A program made the translations under genes and the position numbers. Shown piece by piece: positions 8,708 to 16,022 of a stretch of DNA of 64,000 bases (the stretch's first letter is position 1; every line of letters starts with the position of its first letter). Origin of the DNA: Aequorivita sp. (GTDB lineage: Bacteria > Bacteroidota > Bacteroidia > Flavobacteriales > Flavobacteriaceae). Location: NCBI GenBank assembly GCA_024637015.1, contig JAGXGE010000002.1, forward strand, positions 1 through 64,000, in the 5' to 3' direction. The notes beneath the pieces are model-generated. The model made no database searches. It saw only the letters and a program-made list of their open reading frames with translations, and was not told the DNA's origin.

Positions 8708-9658
8708 TTAATCTACGTTTTCAATATTTTTATAGGCAGCAATCACTTCTTTTACCAAACGGTGGCGGATAACGTCTTTGTCATCTAAATAAATCATTCC
8801 AACGCCTTTCACATCTTTCAAAACTAGCAAGGCTTCCTTCAATCCTGAAATTACACGCCGAGGAAGGTCAATCTGTCCAGGATCCCCAGTAATCATAAAC
8901 TTGGCATTTTTCCCCATACGGGTCAAAAACATCTTCATTTGGGCGTGCGTGGTGTTTTGTGCCTCATCTAAAATTACAAAAGCATTATCCAATGTCCGTC
9001 CACGCATAAATGCCAAAGGTGCAATTTGGATCACTCCAGTTTCAATATGCGAGGCCAATTTTTCAGCAGGTATCATATCGCGAAGGGCATCGTACAAAGG
9101 CTGCATGTATGGGTCCAGTTTTTCTTTTAAATCGCCGGGGAGAAAACCTAAATTCTCTCCAGCTTCCACTGCAGGTCTTGTCAAGATAATACGCTTTACC
9201 TCTTTTTCTTTCAGTGCTTTAACTGCGAGTGCAACACCTGTATAGGTTTTTCCAGTTCCAGCTGGCCCAACTGCAAAAACCATATCGTTTTTGCTCATTG
9301 ATGACACTAACTTTCGTTGATTGGCAGTCTGTGCTTTTATTGGTTTTCCGCTAACACCGTGAACAATTATTTCGCCACTGCCTACGGGAGCTTCGTATTC
9401 CTCTTTGTTTCTACTCAACAGTACACGTTCAATTACATTTTCGTCAATCTTGTTGTATTTCACGTACTGATCCAAAAGCATTGTAATGCGGCGGTCAAAT
9501 TCCTCCAACACATCTTCATCGCCATACGCCTTAATTTTATTACCGCGGGCAACGATTTTCAGTTTTGGAAAATATTTTTTAAGAAGGTCAATATTAGCGT
9601 TTTCAAGTCCGAAGAAATCCCTTGGGCTAATCTCTGTGAGTTCGATGATAAGTTCGTT
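8708..9658 (-). CDS. PhoH family ATPase
   Basis: About 316 residues. The P-loop GPAGTGKTYTG and Walker B FVILDEAQN identify the PhoH family, cytosolic ATPases linked to RNA metabolism and stress; biochemical role is not settled. The N-terminus matching the family is LNELIIELTEISPRDFFG, so the TTG at 9658 is preferred; an in-frame TTG at 9694 would add 12 residues. A -7 element TACTTTTG lies at 9721-9714 on the minus strand. purC follows 3 bp downstream, giving a phoH-purC operon. Confidence 0.9.
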   Translation of the reverse strand, partial: NELIIELTEISPRDFFGLENANIDLLKKYFPKLKIVARGNKIKAYGDEDVLEEFDRRITMLLDQYVKYNKIDENVIERVLLSRNKEEYEAPVGSGEIIVHGVSGKPIKAQTANQRKLVSSMSKNDMVFAVGPAGTGKTYTGVALAVKALKEKEVKRIILTRPAVEAGENLGFLPGDLKEKLDPYMQPLYDALRDMIPAEKLASHIETGVIQIAPLAFMRGRTLDNAFVILDEAQNTTHAQMKMFLTRMGKNAKFMITGDPGQIDLPRRVISGLKEALLVLKDVKGVGMIYLDDKDVIRHRLVKEVIAAYKNIENVD

Positions 9659-9703
9659 CAAAAGGCGTGCTTTTTTATTATTTGGAATATGCAAAAAATA
9701 GTT

Positions 9704-9732
9704 TTGCTACTAACAAAAGTAACCTATTTTTG
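9704..9732 (+). promoter_or_regulatory. Promoter for the SAM-hydrolase-like gene, overlapping a phoH -7 element
   Basis: On the plus strand TTG at 9704-9706 and TATTTTTG at 9725-9732 are separated by 18 bp, close to the Bacteroidota consensus. On the minus strand TACTTTTG at 9721-9714 sits inside the same interval and faces phoH, though no clear -33 element was found for it. The two divergent promoters would compete for the same DNA. Confidence 0.55.
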
Positions 9733-9768
9733 TGGTAAGTCTTTTAAGAAAATATCAACAATTCATTT

Positions 9769-10602
9769 ATGGCTATAATCACACTTACTACTGACTTCGG
9801 AGAGAAGGATCACTTTGTTGGTGCAGTTAAAGGTGCTATTTATACTGAAATGGAAGATGCGAAAATTGTTGATATCTCCCACTCCATTTCGCCATTTCAC
9901 TTGCACGAAGCTGCTTACATTATTCAAAATGCATACAAAAGTTTTCCACAGGGAAGTATTCATGTAATTGGGGTAGATTCCGAGTTAAATGCTGAAAATA
10001 AGCACATTGCCGTTTTAATGGATGGGCACTATTTTGTGTGTGCGGACAATGGCATTATATCGATGCTTACTTCGGAAATTCATCCCGAAAAAATTGTTGA
10101 AATAAATATTCACGACCGTATAATCAGCAATTTTCCAGTTTTGGACGTTTTTGTAAAAGTCGCCGGACATATTGCCCGTGGAGGAATGCTGGAGGTTATT
10201 GGTAAAAATATTTCAGAAATAAAGGAATTAACAGGCATCCGCCCTGTGGTGAGCAACAAAGAAAGTCAAATAATTGGTAACGTTATTTATATTGATAACT
10301 ATGGAAACGTGATCAGCAACATCAACAAAAAGCTTTTTGACGATGTGGGCCGAGGCAGAGAGTTTATAATTAATGCCAAAACTGCGAAATTTACCAAAAT
10401 TCATACACATTACAGCGATGCCATTAACTTTGATCTTCCACCGGAAAAACGTGAGGAAGACGGAAAAAAACTGGCGCTTTGGAATTCATCAAAATTTTTG
10501 GAATTAGCTATTTACAAAAGCAATCCTACTTCGGTGGGTGGGGCTTCCAGTCTTTTTGGATTGGGATTTAGAGATACCATTACAGTAAATTTTAATTTAT
10601 AA
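9769..10602 (+). CDS. SAM hydrolase / SAM hydroxide adenosyltransferase (DUF62 family)
   Basis: This 277-residue protein has the family hallmark LTTDFGEKDHFVGAVKGAIY at residues 5-24, followed by VDISHSISPF and ADNGIISML. Members hydrolyse S-adenosylmethionine to adenosine and methionine, or use halide in the fluorinase branch. Nothing here suggests halogenation. It begins a plus-strand run; the small ABM gene follows 10 bp after its stop and is probably co-transcribed. Confidence 0.88.
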   Translation: MAIITLTTDFGEKDHFVGAVKGAIYTEMEDAKIVDISHSISPFHLHEAAYIIQNAYKSFPQGSIHVIGVDSELNAENKHIAVLMDGHYFVCADNGIISMLTSEIHPEKIVEINIHDRIISNFPVLDVFVKVAGHIARGGMLEVIGKNISEIKELTGIRPVVSNKESQIIGNVIYIDNYGNVISNINKKLFDDVGRGREFIINAKTAKFTKIHTHYSDAINFDLPPEKREEDGKKLALWNSSKFLELAIYKSNPTSVGGASSLFGLGFRDTITVNFNL

Positions 10603-10612
10603 TTAGAAAGAA

Positions 10613-10909
10613 ATGTTTACGCGAATAGTGAAAATGGAGTTCAAAAAAGAAAATGTTTCTGCTTTTCTGGCTAATTTTGAAGTTGTAAAGGAGAAGGTTC
10701 GCAAATTCCCTGGCTGTACCTTTTTGGAACTCTATAACGATAAAAATGACGAAACAATCTTTTTCACCTACAGCCGTTGGAATGATGAAACAGATTTAGA
10801 AAATTACAGAACCAGCGAACTTTTTAAAAACGTTTGGAGCGAAACAAAACCAATGTTCAAAACAAAAGCCGAAGCTTGGAGCGTTGATACCCTTGTTAGC
10901 ATTCAGTAA
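10613..10909 (+). CDS. Antibiotic biosynthesis monooxygenase (ABM) domain protein
   Basis: This 98-residue protein is a single ferredoxin-like ABM domain: MFTRIVKMEFKKENVSAFLANF, then FPGCTFLELYND near residue 35 and YSRWNDETDLENYRTSELF near 53. The conserved Trp and the Y-R-S segment match the family, which includes quinol monooxygenases and heme-handling proteins, so the substrate cannot be assigned. It lies 10 bp downstream of the SAM-hydrolase-like gene. Confidence 0.8.
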   Translation: MFTRIVKMEFKKENVSAFLANFEVVKEKVRKFPGCTFLELYNDKNDETIFFTYSRWNDETDLENYRTSELFKNVWSETKPMFKTKAEAWSVDTLVSIQ

Positions 10910-10926
10910 GCAGTTGCAATGAAAAT

Positions 10927-10986
10927 TTAGATGGTTAGATGGTTAGATGGTTAGATGGTTAGATGGTTAGATGGTTAGATGGTTAG
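10927..10986 (+). repeat. Octamer tandem array TTAGATGG
   Basis: About 7.5 head-to-tail perfect copies of TTAGATGG lie between the ABM gene and gldF. There is no coding reading. A second, heptameric array follows 80 bp later, so this single intergenic gap carries two different arrays. Confidence 0.95.
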
Positions 10987-11067
10987 AAAACTTGGCGACT
11001 TTTCGCATTGGCGAAAAAATAATTGAATAGTAAAACAAAAAAAGAGTTTTATTTCCAGATAGAATTG

Positions 11068-11218
11068 GAACTTGAAACCTGAAATCCTGAACCCTGAACT
11101 TTGAACTTTGAACCCTGAACTTTGAACCCTGAACTTTGAACTTTGAACCCTGAACTTTGAACTTTGAACTTTAAACTTTGAACCCTGAACCCTGAACTTT
11201 GAACTTTGAACTTTGAAC
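11068..11218 (+). repeat. Heptamer array GAACTTT / GAACCCT ahead of gldF
   Basis: Around 21 copies of a 7-bp unit alternate irregularly between GAACTTT and GAACCCT, with a few diverged copies at the left end (GAAACCT, GAAATCC). The array stops 10 bp before the gldF ATG, so it makes up almost the whole 5' untranslated region. Read on the minus strand it gives a meaningless FKVQSSKF-type peptide. Confidence 0.95.
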
Positions 11219-11228
11219 AAAAAAATAA

Positions 11229-11936
11229 ATGTTTACAATAATTAAACGCGAAATAAACTCCTTCTTTTCCAGTACCATCGGGTATTTGGTGATTGCTGTT
11301 TTTTTGGTAATAAACGGTTTGTTTCTTTGGGTTTTTAGCGGAAATTTCAACATACTGGATTCTGGCTTTGCAGACCTTTCACCCTATTTTGAACTTGCAC
11401 CTTGGGTTTTACTATTTTTAATTCCAGCAGTTTGCATGCGCGCCTTTAGCGACGAAATGAAAATGGGCACATTGGAACTTTTGCTCACCAAACCTGTTAC
11501 ATTAAAAGAAATAGTTTTGGGAAAATATTTTGGAGCCGTAATCCTGATTTTAATAGCGCTAATTCCAACAATTCTGTACGTTTTTACAATTTCTGAATTA
11601 GGCAACCCGCCCGGAAACTGGGATGTTGGCAGTACCATTGGCTCCTATATCGGACTTTTCTTTTTGGTACTTGCTTATACTTCTATAGGAATATTTTCAT
11701 CCACTCTTTCACAAAACCAGATTGTGGCTTTTATAATTGCTGTCTTTCTGTGTTTTGTATTGTATTATGGCTTTGAAGGGGTTGCTTCTTCAAGCTTTAA
11801 TATTTCGCAACTTGGAATGAAGTCGCATTTTGACAGTGTAGCTCGTGGCGTTTTGGATACTCGGGATTTAATTTACTTTTTGAGCGTTACGGTATTTTTC
11901 ATTGCGCTGACCATTTTTAAATTGAAGAAACAATAA
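11229..11936 (+). CDS. gldF: Gliding-motility ABC transporter permease GldF
   Basis: This 235-residue membrane protein has six helices and the sequence style of GldF (N-terminal FTIIKREINSFFSSTIGYLVIAVF; AFSDEMKMGTLELLLTKPVTL near residue 78). With GldG and the ATPase GldA it forms an ABC transporter needed for gliding in some flavobacteria. The stop overlaps the gldG ATG by one base, giving translational coupling. Its leader is almost entirely a heptamer array, so array length could influence expression. gldA is not in the window. Confidence 0.93.
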   Translation: MFTIIKREINSFFSSTIGYLVIAVFLVINGLFLWVFSGNFNILDSGFADLSPYFELAPWVLLFLIPAVCMRAFSDEMKMGTLELLLTKPVTLKEIVLGKYFGAVILILIALIPTILYVFTISELGNPPGNWDVGSTIGSYIGLFFLVLAYTSIGIFSSTLSQNQIVAFIIAVFLCFVLYYGFEGVASSSFNISQLGMKSHFDSVARGVLDTRDLIYFLSVTVFFIALTIFKLKKQ

Positions 11937-13630
11937 TGAAGACTTCAATTAAAAAAAATATCGTTTCATTAATAGTTTTGATTGTGGGATTAGTCTTTTT
12001 GAATATCCTCGGAAACTATTTTTACAAGCGCTTCGACCTAACTCAGGATAAACGTTTCACTCTTTCTAAAGAAGCTAAGGAAATTGTGAATCAAGTGGAT
12101 TCTCCCTTGATTGTTGATGTTTTTTTAAAAGGAAATTTTCCACCGGAATTCCGAAGGCTTCAAAGCGAAACCAAACAACTTTTGGAGGAGTTTTCAGCAT
12201 ACAATCCCAATATAAAATTTGAATTCATCAATCCAACCGAAAAAGGCAATGAAGCCTTTCAAACACAATTTGAAAAATTTGGATTGACACCCGCGCAGGT
12301 TTCGGTTACCGAAAATGGCAAACAGAGCACCGAGCTCGTTTATCCATGGGCACTTGCACACCATGATGGCAAATCCGTTAAAATCGGTTTATTGAAAAAC
12401 CAACTCGGCGCTACTTCGGAAGAAAGAGTAAACAGTTCGCTTCAAAATTTACAATATGCCTTTGCTGACGGTTTTAAAAAATTGGCAACTGAAAAGTCAA
12501 AAAAAATAGCGGTGCTAAAAGGAAACGGCGAATACGACGATCGCTACATTGCCGATTTCTTTGCAACACTGCGTGAATATTATTTTATTGCACCATTTAC
12601 ACTCGATTCTGTTGCTTCAAATCCTGAAAAAACTTTGAAAGCATTGGAAGGTTTTGATCTAATTGTTGCCGCTCAGCCTACGGAAGCATTCAGCGATGCG
12701 GAAAAATATGTGCTGGACCAATATATTATGAATGGCGGGGAATCACTTTGGTTAATGGATGCTACGCAAATGCAGGTCGATACGGTTAGCGGAAAAACCT
12801 TTGCTTTTGGAAAAGATTTAAATTTGAACGATTTCTTTTTCAAATACGGAATCCGAATCAATCCAAATTTAGTAAAAGACGTGTATTCCGCGCCCATCGT
12901 TTTGGCTAGCGGAGATGAACGCGATTCTCAATACAACCGCTACCCCTGGTTTTTTAGTCCGTTGAGCAGCAGTGCAAACAATCATCCAATCGTTTCCAAC
13001 ATAGAAGCCGTAAAGTTTGATTATGCTAGTGCTATGGATACGCTTCCAAATAACATTAAAAAAACGGTTTTACTTTCTACTTCACCAATAACTAAAATCG
13101 TGGGACTCCCCTTCCCTATTGATTTTGATGTAGAAATTCCCGAGAATTTACAAGTAGTTAACCAAGGCCCAGACCCAAATGAATACAACGCGGGAGAAGT
13201 GCCTCTTGCAGTTTTGCTAGAAGGTAGATTCACTTCAGTATTTAAAAATCGTGTGAAACCTTTAAAATTAGAAGGAGAACTAAAAAACATTGATGAGGGT
13301 AAGCCTTCAAAAATGGTTGTTATTAGCGATGGAGACATTATTAAAAACCAAATGCAAGGTAACCGTCCACTTGAACTTGGCTTTGATAAAATGACCAATC
13401 AATTCTACGGAAATAAGGAATTTCTGCTTAATACCGTCAATTACCTTCTCGACGACAGTGGACTTATAAACATTCGAACACGGCAAATTGCAGTGCCATT
13501 TCTATATCCACAAAAAACTGTGGAACAAAGGAACAAGTGGCAAATGCTTAATATATTGTTACCGTTAGGTTTACTGGCCCTTTTCGGAATCGTTTTCACC
13601 TTCTATCGCAAACGTAAATACACTCGCTAA
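11936..13630 (+). CDS. gldG: Gliding-motility ABC transporter auxiliary protein GldG
   Basis: This 564-residue protein has an N-terminal membrane helix (about residues 8-30), a large periplasmic region of the ABC-transporter-auxiliary type, and a C-terminal helix (LLPLGLLALFGIVFTFY) followed by basic residues. DLTQDKRFTLSKEAKEI near residue 34 is a typical GldG start of the soluble domain. It overlaps gldF by one base and is expected to form a membrane complex with it. Confidence 0.93.
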   Translation: MKTSIKKNIVSLIVLIVGLVFLNILGNYFYKRFDLTQDKRFTLSKEAKEIVNQVDSPLIVDVFLKGNFPPEFRRLQSETKQLLEEFSAYNPNIKFEFINPTEKGNEAFQTQFEKFGLTPAQVSVTENGKQSTELVYPWALAHHDGKSVKIGLLKNQLGATSEERVNSSLQNLQYAFADGFKKLATEKSKKIAVLKGNGEYDDRYIADFFATLREYYFIAPFTLDSVASNPEKTLKALEGFDLIVAAQPTEAFSDAEKYVLDQYIMNGGESLWLMDATQMQVDTVSGKTFAFGKDLNLNDFFFKYGIRINPNLVKDVYSAPIVLASGDERDSQYNRYPWFFSPLSSSANNHPIVSNIEAVKFDYASAMDTLPNNIKKTVLLSTSPITKIVGLPFPIDFDVEIPENLQVVNQGPDPNEYNAGEVPLAVLLEGRFTSVFKNRVKPLKLEGELKNIDEGKPSKMVVISDGDIIKNQMQGNRPLELGFDKMTNQFYGNKEFLLNTVNYLLDDSGLINIRTRQIAVPFLYPQKTVEQRNKWQMLNILLPLGLLALFGIVFTFYRKRKYTR

Positions 13631-13669
13631 ATGTTGATAAGTTTGTTTTAGCAAACACTTCAATTGAAA

Positions 13670-13677
13670 TATATTTG
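13670..13677 (+). promoter_or_regulatory. Probable dnaN -7 element
   Basis: TATATTTG at 13670-13677 matches TAnnTTTG and lies 57 bp before the dnaN ATG. A TTTG at 13642-13645 is 24 bp upstream, slightly wide for a -33 element. Confidence 0.5.
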
Positions 13678-13734
13678 TAGGTATGCTAAAAACAAGGCAT
13701 TTATCATTATTCTGATCAAAAAAATAAATATTCA

Positions 13735-14853
13735 ATGAAATTCATCGTATCGAGTTCTTATTTATTAAAACAACTGCAAGTCTTGGGCGGTATTATCAAC
13801 AACAATAATACGCTGCCTATTTTAGATAATTTTCTGTTCAATTTGGATGGAAAATCCCTTACAGTTTCAGCTTCCGATCTAGAAACTACCATTTCTTCAA
13901 AATTGGAAGTGGAAAGTACCGAAAAAGGAATGGTTTGCATTCCTGCGCGACTTTTACTGGAAACCTTAAAAACCTTTCCTGAGCAGCCATTAACTTTTAC
14001 TGTTGAAGACAACAACACTATTGAAATAAGCAGCAATCATGGTAAATATGCTTTGGCATACGCCAGTGGCGAAGAATTTCCCAATGCTGTGGAATTAAAA
14101 GACCCTTCTTCAACTGTAGTGCAAGGCGATGTTCTAGCAACAGCAATCAGCAAGACTATTTTTGCTTCAGGAAATGACGATTTAAGACCTGTAATGAGCG
14201 GTGTTTTCTTTCAGTTTTCAACAGACAACTTGGTGTTTGTAGCAACCGATGCGCACAAATTGGTTAAATATACCCGTGACGACATCAGTGCTTCGCAAAC
14301 TGCGGAATTCATTATGCCTAAAAAGCCTCTAACACTTTTAAAAAGCATTCTTGCCGGTAGCGAAGACGAAGTGACTATTGAATATAACGACAGTAATGCA
14401 AAATTCATTTTTGAAAATACCGAAATGGTTTGCCGATTGATTGACGGAAAATACCCAAACTACGAAGCGGTTATTCCAAAGGAGAACCCAAACAAGTTAG
14501 TTATTGACAGAAACCAGTTTTTGAATTCTGTTCGTAGGGTTTCGATTTTCTCAAGCAAAACAACACACCAAATACGTTTGAAGATTGCAGGTGCTGAATT
14601 AAACATTTCTGCAGAAGATATTGATTACAGCAACAAAGCAGAAGAGCGTTTGACTTGTGATTACCAAGGCGATGATATGCAAATAGGCTTCAACAGCCGT
14701 TTCCTTACTGAAATGTTGAATAACCTAACTAGCGATGAAGTTTCTTTGGAAATGAGTCTGCCAAACAGAGCTGGAATTCTTACTCCAGTTGATGGTTTGG
14801 ACGAAGGTGAAACCGTTACAATGCTTGTAATGCCTGTAATGCTAAATAATTAG
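13735..14853 (+). CDS. dnaN: DNA polymerase III beta subunit (sliding clamp)
   Basis: This 372-residue protein has the three-domain clamp pattern: KFIVSSSYLLKQLQVLGGIINNNNTLPILDNFLF at the N-terminus, LRPVMSGVFF and ATDAHKLVKY near 155-175, and the C-terminal ETVTMLVMPVML. It forms the ring that tethers the replicative polymerase to DNA. It is not next to dnaA here; its neighbours are gldG and a DUF1573 gene, as is usual in flavobacteria, where dnaN is often detached from the origin. Confidence 0.97.
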   Translation: MKFIVSSSYLLKQLQVLGGIINNNNTLPILDNFLFNLDGKSLTVSASDLETTISSKLEVESTEKGMVCIPARLLLETLKTFPEQPLTFTVEDNNTIEISSNHGKYALAYASGEEFPNAVELKDPSSTVVQGDVLATAISKTIFASGNDDLRPVMSGVFFQFSTDNLVFVATDAHKLVKYTRDDISASQTAEFIMPKKPLTLLKSILAGSEDEVTIEYNDSNAKFIFENTEMVCRLIDGKYPNYEAVIPKENPNKLVIDRNQFLNSVRRVSIFSSKTTHQIRLKIAGAELNISAEDIDYSNKAEERLTCDYQGDDMQIGFNSRFLTEMLNNLTSDEVSLEMSLPNRAGILTPVDGLDEGETVTMLVMPVMLNN

Positions 14854-14881
14854 AGGGCAAAAACCTTATAATGATACTGTA

Positions 14882-15325
14882 TTACTTTCCGCTGGGCGTA
14901 GTTGAATCATCTGGTAAAACTTTTCCCTTAATTTTAAGAATAACAGTACCTTCACTTGCATTTGAGGTAACTGTAACAGTTTTTGAAAAAGCACCAATTC
15001 TATCTGTTTCGTATTTAACACCACTCTCAGCATTTTCACCTGGCATAATTGCATGATCTGGTTTTGTAGGTACCGTACAATCACAACTTCCTTTTACATT
15101 TGAAATTATGATTGGAGCATTTCCCACATTTTTAAATTTAAACGCACCAACACCATCTGCATTATGTGCAATGGTTCCATAATCAACTTCTGAAGATTCA
15201 AATTTAAAAACACCCTTTTCTTCTTGCGTTGCATCTTGAGCAAATAAAGCAATACAAAAAAGAAAACTTGCAATAAAAAATACGTTGCGAAAAAAATTAG
15301 TCCCTTTTAATGTTGTTGTTTCCAT
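14882..15325 (-). CDS. DUF1573 domain exported protein
   Basis: This 147-residue protein has an N-terminal hydrophobic signal (about residues 12-30, ending ALFAQ) and one immunoglobulin-like DUF1573 domain: FESSEVDYGTIAHNADGVGAFKFKNVGNAPIIISNVKGSCDCTVP. The SCDCT motif matches the SCGCT signature of the family. It is probably periplasmic or surface exposed; no function is established. It is convergent with dnaN. Confidence 0.85.
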   Translation of the reverse strand: METTTLKGTNFFRNVFFIASFLFCIALFAQDATQEEKGVFKFESSEVDYGTIAHNADGVGAFKFKNVGNAPIIISNVKGSCDCTVPTKPDHAIMPGENAESGVKYETDRIGAFSKTVTVTSNASEGTVILKIKGKVLPDDSTTPSGK

Positions 15326-15460
15326 ATTACTTAGAGTATTTTAGATTAACAAATTAGTTATACTAGAAACTTCGAATAAAAATTAATAAAATCTAGGGAT
15401 GAATGTGGTACTAGAGCCCTCTTTTTAAGATTAATTTATATTTAAAAGACATCAAAATTA

Positions 15461-15490
15461 AAAAAGGGCAGAATTTCTTCTACCCTTTTT
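15461..15490 (-). terminator. Bidirectional hairpin terminator after the DUF4870 gene
   Basis: AAAAAGGG (15461-15468) pairs with CCCTTTTT (15483-15490), extended by AGAA/TTCT around a small loop with one mismatch. The A/T tracts on both sides allow it to work in either direction; it lies 21 bp beyond the DUF4870 stop codon. Confidence 0.65.
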
Positions 15491-15511
15491 CATTCTAACT
15501 AAAACCAACTA

Positions 15512-15871
15512 TTAAATAAACTTGATAGTCATAAAATAACTAATCGGTTCATCTTTGTTAACTTTAATGGCATTAACGATGGGCATAATAAAACCTAAAA
15601 GTCCAACCGCTATAAGCATCAATATACCTAAGCCTAATAAGAGAATCGCAGGTATACTTATAAAAACATATAGCAATAATGATAATTGAAAATTCACTAT
15701 TGCCTTCCCTTGCTCATCCATTCCCTCTACCCTATCTCTTTGTGAAAGCCAAAGCACCAAGGGCACTATTAAGCCTCCAAAGCCAGTTATATAGGTTAAC
15801 AATTGTGAGAGATGAGTGAGAACCAGTAATTGACGGTCAATACGTTTTCCTGTTTGGCTGATGATTTCCAT
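15512..15871 (-). CDS. DUF4870 small membrane protein
   Basis: This 119-residue protein has three to four membrane helices and the DUF4870 / Tic20-like pattern: an N-terminal LTHLSQLLTYITGFGGLIVPLVLWL, then a VEGMDEQGKAIVNFQLSLLLY segment near residue 50. The D-x-x-G-K-x-x-x-N-F-Q motif is conserved in the family. Its function is unknown. It stands alone between the DUF1573 gene and mnmE, with a hairpin terminator downstream. Confidence 0.85.
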   Translation of the reverse strand: MEIISQTGKRIDRQLLVLTHLSQLLTYITGFGGLIVPLVLWLSQRDRVEGMDEQGKAIVNFQLSLLLYVFISIPAILLLGLGILMLIAVGLLGFIMPIVNAIKVNKDEPISYFMTIKFI

Positions 15872-16008
15872 AGTAATTGATTTTTTGATTGATGAATTAT
15901 TTCTACACTTTATTAGTAATATTTTTTTTGAAATGTTACAAACTTTTTCATTTCAGGCTGTATAATCAACTATTGCTGTACTAAACTATTCCAAACAACA
16001 ATAATTAG

Positions 16009-16016
16009 TACTTTTG
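16009..16016 (+). promoter_or_regulatory. mnmE -7 element almost touching the start codon
   Basis: TACTTTTG at 16009-16016 fits TAnnTTTG and ends 6 bases before the ATG at 16023. Transcription starting about 7 bases after the element would give an essentially leaderless mRNA. No clear -33 element was found. Confidence 0.5.
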
Positions 16017-16022
16017 CAACCA

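Noticed and set aside
8901-9245. Plus-strand frame opposite phoH
   Set aside because: It mirrors the coding bias of phoH and lacks a family match.
10975-11353. Minus-strand proteins made of FKVQSSKF-type repeats
   Set aside because: They are translations of the heptamer array and the antisense of gldF.
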